Assembly (NCBI RefSeq): GCF_046557915.1
Contig: NZ_JBHEBG010000001.1
Coordinates: 682,001 to 746,000, forward strand
Source of the DNA: JBHEBG01 sp046557915
GTDB taxonomy: Bacteria; Bacteroidota; Bacteroidia; Flavobacteriales; Flavobacteriaceae
Direction: 5' to 3'
DNA length: 64,000 bases
Shown: piece after piece, positions 61,228-64,000 of the stretch
Layout of the letters: each line of letters begins with the position of its first letter
Position numbering within the stretch: position 1 is the stretch's first letter
Notes under the pieces: model-generated
Database searches by the model: none
Seen by the model: the letters and a program-made list of their open reading frames with translations, nothing else
What the model was told of the DNA's origin: nothing
Translations under genes and position numbers: made by a program

Positions 61228-61235
61228 CAAAAATA
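61228..61235 (-). promoter_or_regulatory. Promoter -7 box (TATTTTTG) of the DUF6341-like gene
   Basis: Exact TAnnTTTG on the minus strand, 19 bases before ATG 61208 and just 1 base before the alternative ATG 61226; it therefore decides the start codon. Confidence 0.5.
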
Positions 61236-61247
61236 TAAAAACCCAAG

Positions 61248-62186
61248 ATGATTTCAAGCATTTTTGGAAAAACAAAACCTATTAATTACATAATTCTCCT
61301 TGGGTTCTTGTTTATATTTTACTGGTTTTCCCATTTTGTCCTTTTTAAAAGCACCTACAATCCTGAACAACTGGTATTGCCTACCTTTGTATTGGCGATA
61401 CTACTTTTCAGTATTTTTTGGGTCAATTTTATTATAAAACGAAACAAGATTACCGGAACCAACTCCTTTGCAATTTTGTTTTATACCCTTCTGATCATTG
61501 TTTTCCCAAAGGTCTTAATGGATAACAATGGTATTTTATGCAGTTTTTTTCTTTTACTTTCCACAAGGCGGCTCCTTAGCCTAAAATCTCTGAAAAACAT
61601 AAAACATAAAATTTATGATGCCACCATGTGGATTAGTGTGGCCAGTCTTTTTTATGACTGGGCACTTTTGTACCTCATTTTGGTTTTTGTCTCTGTATAT
61701 TTTTATGAACCCAAGAATATAAGAAATTGGCTGGTACCTTTCACGGCAATATTTACAGTTGTTATGTTGACAGTGTGTATTTTGATTTTGGCAGGCAATC
61801 TTGATTTTTTGGCACAGCACTATACATTTTCCATCGATACGGAAAGCGCCTATTTCATGGATTGGCGAAACAGTGGTACACTGCTGGGGTATATTTTAAT
61901 AATTAGCTTGGCCGGTTTGTTGGCATTCCTGGGTTTGGGTAAGGCGGGTACTGGCAGAATAAATACGATGCGATTAGTTGCAATCGCCTATTTTTTAGGA
62001 CTGATATTAACTGCATTAAAATCTTCGCAAGACACCTTCCCGGTAATCGTAACCTTTTTCCCCGCATCGATCTTCCTAACGAATTATGTAGAAATCGTCA
62101 AAAGACCATACGCAAAGGAGGCTATATTAATGGTTTCGGTCCTTGTCCCATTTGTCTTATTGGTTTCGGGCATTATCGTTAAATAA
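61248..62186 (+). CDS. Polytopic membrane protein, DUF6427-like
   Basis: Seen: 312 residues with about eight to nine hydrophobic helices. It starts MISSIFGKTKPINYIILLGF, with LSTRRLLSLKSLKNIKHKIYDATMWIS in a central cytoplasmic loop. The N-terminus and this loop match what I remember of the Flavobacteriaceae DUF6427 family. Function is unknown; no catalytic motif is obvious. It is followed 30 bp later by DUF4254 under a -7 box. The neighbourhood (DUF6341, DUF6427, DUF4254, GT9) suggests a link to envelope glycolipids, which is inference only. Confidence 0.78.
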   Translation: MISSIFGKTKPINYIILLGFLFIFYWFSHFVLFKSTYNPEQLVLPTFVLAILLFSIFWVNFIIKRNKITGTNSFAILFYTLLIIVFPKVLMDNNGILCSFFLLLSTRRLLSLKSLKNIKHKIYDATMWISVASLFYDWALLYLILVFVSVYFYEPKNIRNWLVPFTAIFTVVMLTVCILILAGNLDFLAQHYTFSIDTESAYFMDWRNSGTLLGYILIISLAGLLAFLGLGKAGTGRINTMRLVAIAYFLGLILTALKSSQDTFPVIVTFFPASIFLTNYVEIVKRPYAKEAILMVSVLVPFVLLVSGIIVK

Positions 62187-62192
62187 TTAAAT

Positions 62193-62200
62193 TATCTTTG
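62193..62200 (+). promoter_or_regulatory. Promoter -7 box (TATCTTTG) of the DUF4254 gene
   Basis: Exact TAnnTTTG, 16 bases before the ATG at 62217 and just after the stop of the previous gene. No clear -33 TTG. Confidence 0.5.
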
Positions 62201-62216
62201 CCTTAAATTCTTTTTT

Positions 62217-62822
62217 ATGTTCAGTGCGTTGGCAAATAGTATTTTCGAGGAAAGTATTCAACAATATCATGTTAAGGATGATGTAAATCAATCTTTGGAC
62301 AATCCCTATCCGCCAAATGAAATAGAGCATCTGCTGTATAAAAAGAACTGGATAGATACCGTGCAATGGCATTTTGAGGATATTATCAGGGATCCGGAAA
62401 TAGAACCTACCGCTGCGCTTGTGCTAAAACGAAAAATTGATGCCAGCAACCAGGAACGTACCGATCTTGTTGAGTATATAGACAGCTATTTCCTTAAAAA
62501 ATACCAATCGGTTCAAATATTGGACAATGCCAGTATTAATACTGAGAGCCCTGCTTGGGCCATAGACCGACTTTCCATCTTGGCCCTTAAAATCTTCCAT
62601 ATGAAAGAAGAAGTTGATCGTAAAGATGCCTCTAGAGACCACATCGAAACCTGCCAGCAGAAATTAGATGTGTTATCGGCACAAAAGGTAGATCTTTCCG
62701 CGGCCATAGACCAATTGCTTAAAGATATAGAAGCGGGCCGCAAGTATATGAAAGTCTATAAGCAAATGAAAATGTATAATGATGAGGAATTAAACCCAGT
62801 CCTCCGTGGTCAAAAGCAATAG
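62217..62822 (+). CDS. DUF4254 domain-containing protein
   Basis: Seen: 201 residues, soluble, almost all helical. HLLYKKNWIDTVQWHFEDIIRDPEI (about 39-63) and RKIDASNQERTDLVEYID (about 73-90) are typical of the family, as is the closing stretch DIEAGRKYMKVYKQMKMYND. Function is unknown. In Bacteroidota DUF4254 genes are repeatedly found next to family-9 glycosyltransferases of LPS synthesis, as here: its last 17 bp overlap the GT9 start. This suggests co-translation and a shared role in LPS core assembly. Confidence 0.88.
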   Translation: MFSALANSIFEESIQQYHVKDDVNQSLDNPYPPNEIEHLLYKKNWIDTVQWHFEDIIRDPEIEPTAALVLKRKIDASNQERTDLVEYIDSYFLKKYQSVQILDNASINTESPAWAIDRLSILALKIFHMKEEVDRKDASRDHIETCQQKLDVLSAQKVDLSAAIDQLLKDIEAGRKYMKVYKQMKMYNDEELNPVLRGQKQ

Positions 62823-63861
62823 TAACAATGCGCATCTTCTTGTGATACGCTTATCTTCCATGGGCGATGTAGCAATGACCGTGCCTGTAATATTGGCCTT
62901 AACACAACAATACCCCAACGTAAACATTACCCTGTTGACAAGAGGTTTTTTTAAACCCATGTTTTCCCATATATCCAATGTACGGGTTTATGAAATTGAA
63001 TTAAACGGTAGACATAAGGGCGTTAGGGGGCTGTGGAGATTGTATAAGGAACTAAAGGCCTTAAACATAGATGCTGTGGCGGATATGCACAACGTGCTGA
63101 GAAGCAATATTCTGAAAAGCTATTTTGGTCTTGGAAAAATACCATTTGTTCAAATTGATAAGGGAAGGAAAGAAAAAAAAGCCCTGACAGCGCCACAAAA
63201 AAAAGTTTTCGAACCCCTGAAAACAACACATCAAAGATATGCAGACGTCTTGGCCAAACTGGGTTATGAGATTAATCTACAGAAGGTGGCGTTACTGGCT
63301 AAAAGGCAACTATCTGGTAAAACGTTACAAATAGTAGGGACCGATACCAAGAAATGGCTGGGGATAGCTCCTTTTGCAGCTTACCAAGGAAAAATGTATC
63401 CTCTTGAGCTTATGCAAACGGTAGTTGGTAACCTTAACCAGGATAACAAGTACAAGATTTTGCTTTTTGGAGGCGGAAAAAAGGAAATAGCCCAACTAAA
63501 TTATTTATCCAATGCCATGGACAACGTTATAAATGTTTCGGGAAAGCTGTCTTTTGAGGAAGAACTGGAACTTATCTCCAATTTGGATCTAATGCTGTCA
63601 ATGGATAGTGCCAACGCTCATTTAGCCGCCATGTTTGCGATCCCCGTTCTTACGCTTTGGGGGGTAACCCATCCATATGCCGGGTTTCTTCCTTTTGGAG
63701 CAGAGATGCAAAATACCTTGCTGGCAAATAGGGAACAATACCCCATGGTGCCCACGTCGGTCTACGGCAATAAATTACCCAAGGGGTACGAGCGGGCAAT
63801 GGAAACCATCACCCCACAAGAGATACTGCTGAAAATAGACTTGCTAATTAATAAAAAGTAA
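62806..63861 (+). CDS. Glycosyltransferase family 9 (heptosyltransferase-like, GTG start)
   Basis: Seen: 351 residues. LLVIRLSSMGDVAMTVPVILAL (about 11-32) is the GT9 N-terminal signature with the conserved Asp. ADMHNVLRSNILKSYFGL (about 93-110) follows. The C-terminal nucleotide-binding part has WLGIAPFAAYQGKMYPLELM (about 184-203), LLFGGGKKEI (about 222-231), and SMDSANAHLAAMFAIPVLTLWGVTHP (about 265-290). Known: GT9 enzymes add ADP-heptose or other sugars to the LPS inner core. The GTG at 62806 is chosen because it gives the usual short lead-in and overlaps DUF4254; no ATG occurs before the signature. Confidence 0.92.
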   Translation: MVKSNSNNAHLLVIRLSSMGDVAMTVPVILALTQQYPNVNITLLTRGFFKPMFSHISNVRVYEIELNGRHKGVRGLWRLYKELKALNIDAVADMHNVLRSNILKSYFGLGKIPFVQIDKGRKEKKALTAPQKKVFEPLKTTHQRYADVLAKLGYEINLQKVALLAKRQLSGKTLQIVGTDTKKWLGIAPFAAYQGKMYPLELMQTVVGNLNQDNKYKILLFGGGKKEIAQLNYLSNAMDNVINVSGKLSFEEELELISNLDLMLSMDSANAHLAAMFAIPVLTLWGVTHPYAGFLPFGAEMQNTLLANREQYPMVPTSVYGNKLPKGYERAMETITPQEILLKIDLLINKK

Positions 63862-63869
63862 TTTTCTTT

Positions 63870-64000
63870 CTATACCAATTCTTTTTGTGAAAGGGATCTA
63901 AAGTAATGTCTCAGTTGCTGAATGTAGTTGTATCTAAGGATTCTGCAATTACCTTCTACCATCATAGTGCGTACTCCAATGTAAGAGGAGATTAGATAAA
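63870..64000 (-). CDS. C-terminal end of an unidentified minus-strand gene
   Basis: Seen: one minus-strand frame is open from the right edge for 42 codons to a TAG at 63872-63870, ending YFRSLSQKELV. It is basic and contains GVRTMMVEGNCRILRYNY. It is convergent with the GT9 gene, with only 8 bp between stop codons, which is a normal arrangement. No family is recognised from so short a piece, and a chance open frame cannot be excluded. Confidence 0.4.
   Translation of the reverse strand, partial: YLISSYIGVRTMMVEGNCRILRYNYIQQLRHYFRSLSQKELV

Noticed and set aside
1..64000. tRNA, rRNA, tmRNA, prophage, integrase or intact insertion sequence
   Set aside because: No matching conserved sequence, transposase or integrase motif, or attachment-site repeat was seen on either strand.

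Overview
The window looks like chromosomal DNA of a member of the Flavobacteriaceae (Bacteroidota), probably a gliding or surface-associated type. Evidence seen in the sequence: type IX secretion parts (a PorP/SprF-family protein, a gliding-motility-type C-terminal sorting domain, a giant SprB-repeat adhesin, an OmpA/WD40-like/SPOR protein); many promoters with the Bacteroidota -7 box TAnnTTTG; few Shine-Dalgarno sequences; and lineage-typical proteins (DUF4837, DUF4175, DUF4254, DoxX, a lipoprotein-type OmpH). Species cannot be assigned from the sequence alone.

Layout. (1) 1-15228, minus strand: a three-gene surface operon read right to left. It encodes an Ig-like type B T9SS substrate, a PorP/SprF-like protein with two SPOR-like C-terminal domains, and a giant adhesin of at least 3,597 residues whose C-terminus lies left of the window. 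(2) 15.5-21.2 kb: glnS, an SPFH-domain membrane protein, gltX and an AlkB-type membrane hydroxylase. (3) 21.3-31.97 kb: DUF4175 protein, ybeY, mnmG, a methyltransferase, a Skp/OmpH lipoprotein, DoxX, holB and pgk. Two perfect parS-like palindromes flank mnmG, which suggests the segment is near the replication origin. (4) 32-42.5 kb: envelope genes mltD, DUF4837, a small 56-residue membrane protein, an OmpA-family protein, tatA and an M23 peptidase, then a GH3-family protein and a DUF6909-like protein with a nucleoside-phosphorylase-like C-terminal half. (5) 42.5-59.6 kb: a Wzx/Wzy-type polysaccharide (O-antigen or capsule) cluster. It has a Wzz-like chain-length protein, rfbBACD for dTDP-L-rhamnose, a PseB-like dehydratase and RmlD-like reductase, a flippase, glycosyltransferases, two O-antigen polymerase/ligase candidates, the initiating glycosylphosphotransferase and UDP-glucuronate decarboxylase. 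The middle (about 46.7-57 kb) is visibly more A+T-rich than its surroundings, as is usual for the exchangeable core of such loci. (6) 59.7-64 kb: purD, two small-family membrane proteins (DUF6341-like, DUF6427-like), DUF4254, a family-9 glycosyltransferase and the C-terminal end of an unidentified minus-strand gene.

How the genes work together. The left operon probably exports and anchors large cell-surface proteins through the type IX system. The same SPOR-like domain recurs in the PorP/SprF protein and in the OmpA protein 24 kb away, so both may bind septal or denuded peptidoglycan, or the same partner. The centre is housekeeping: translation, tRNA modification, ribosome maturation, replication and glycolysis, mixed with envelope maintenance. 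The right part builds a rhamnose-containing surface glycan. No tRNA, rRNA, CRISPR array, intact insertion sequence or prophage was found. No clearly novel multi-gene system was identified. The strongest items for a second look are the parS pair, the SPOR/PorP architecture, the lectin-like insertion and higher-order repeats in the giant adhesin, and the phosphorylase-like domain at the head of the polysaccharide operon.
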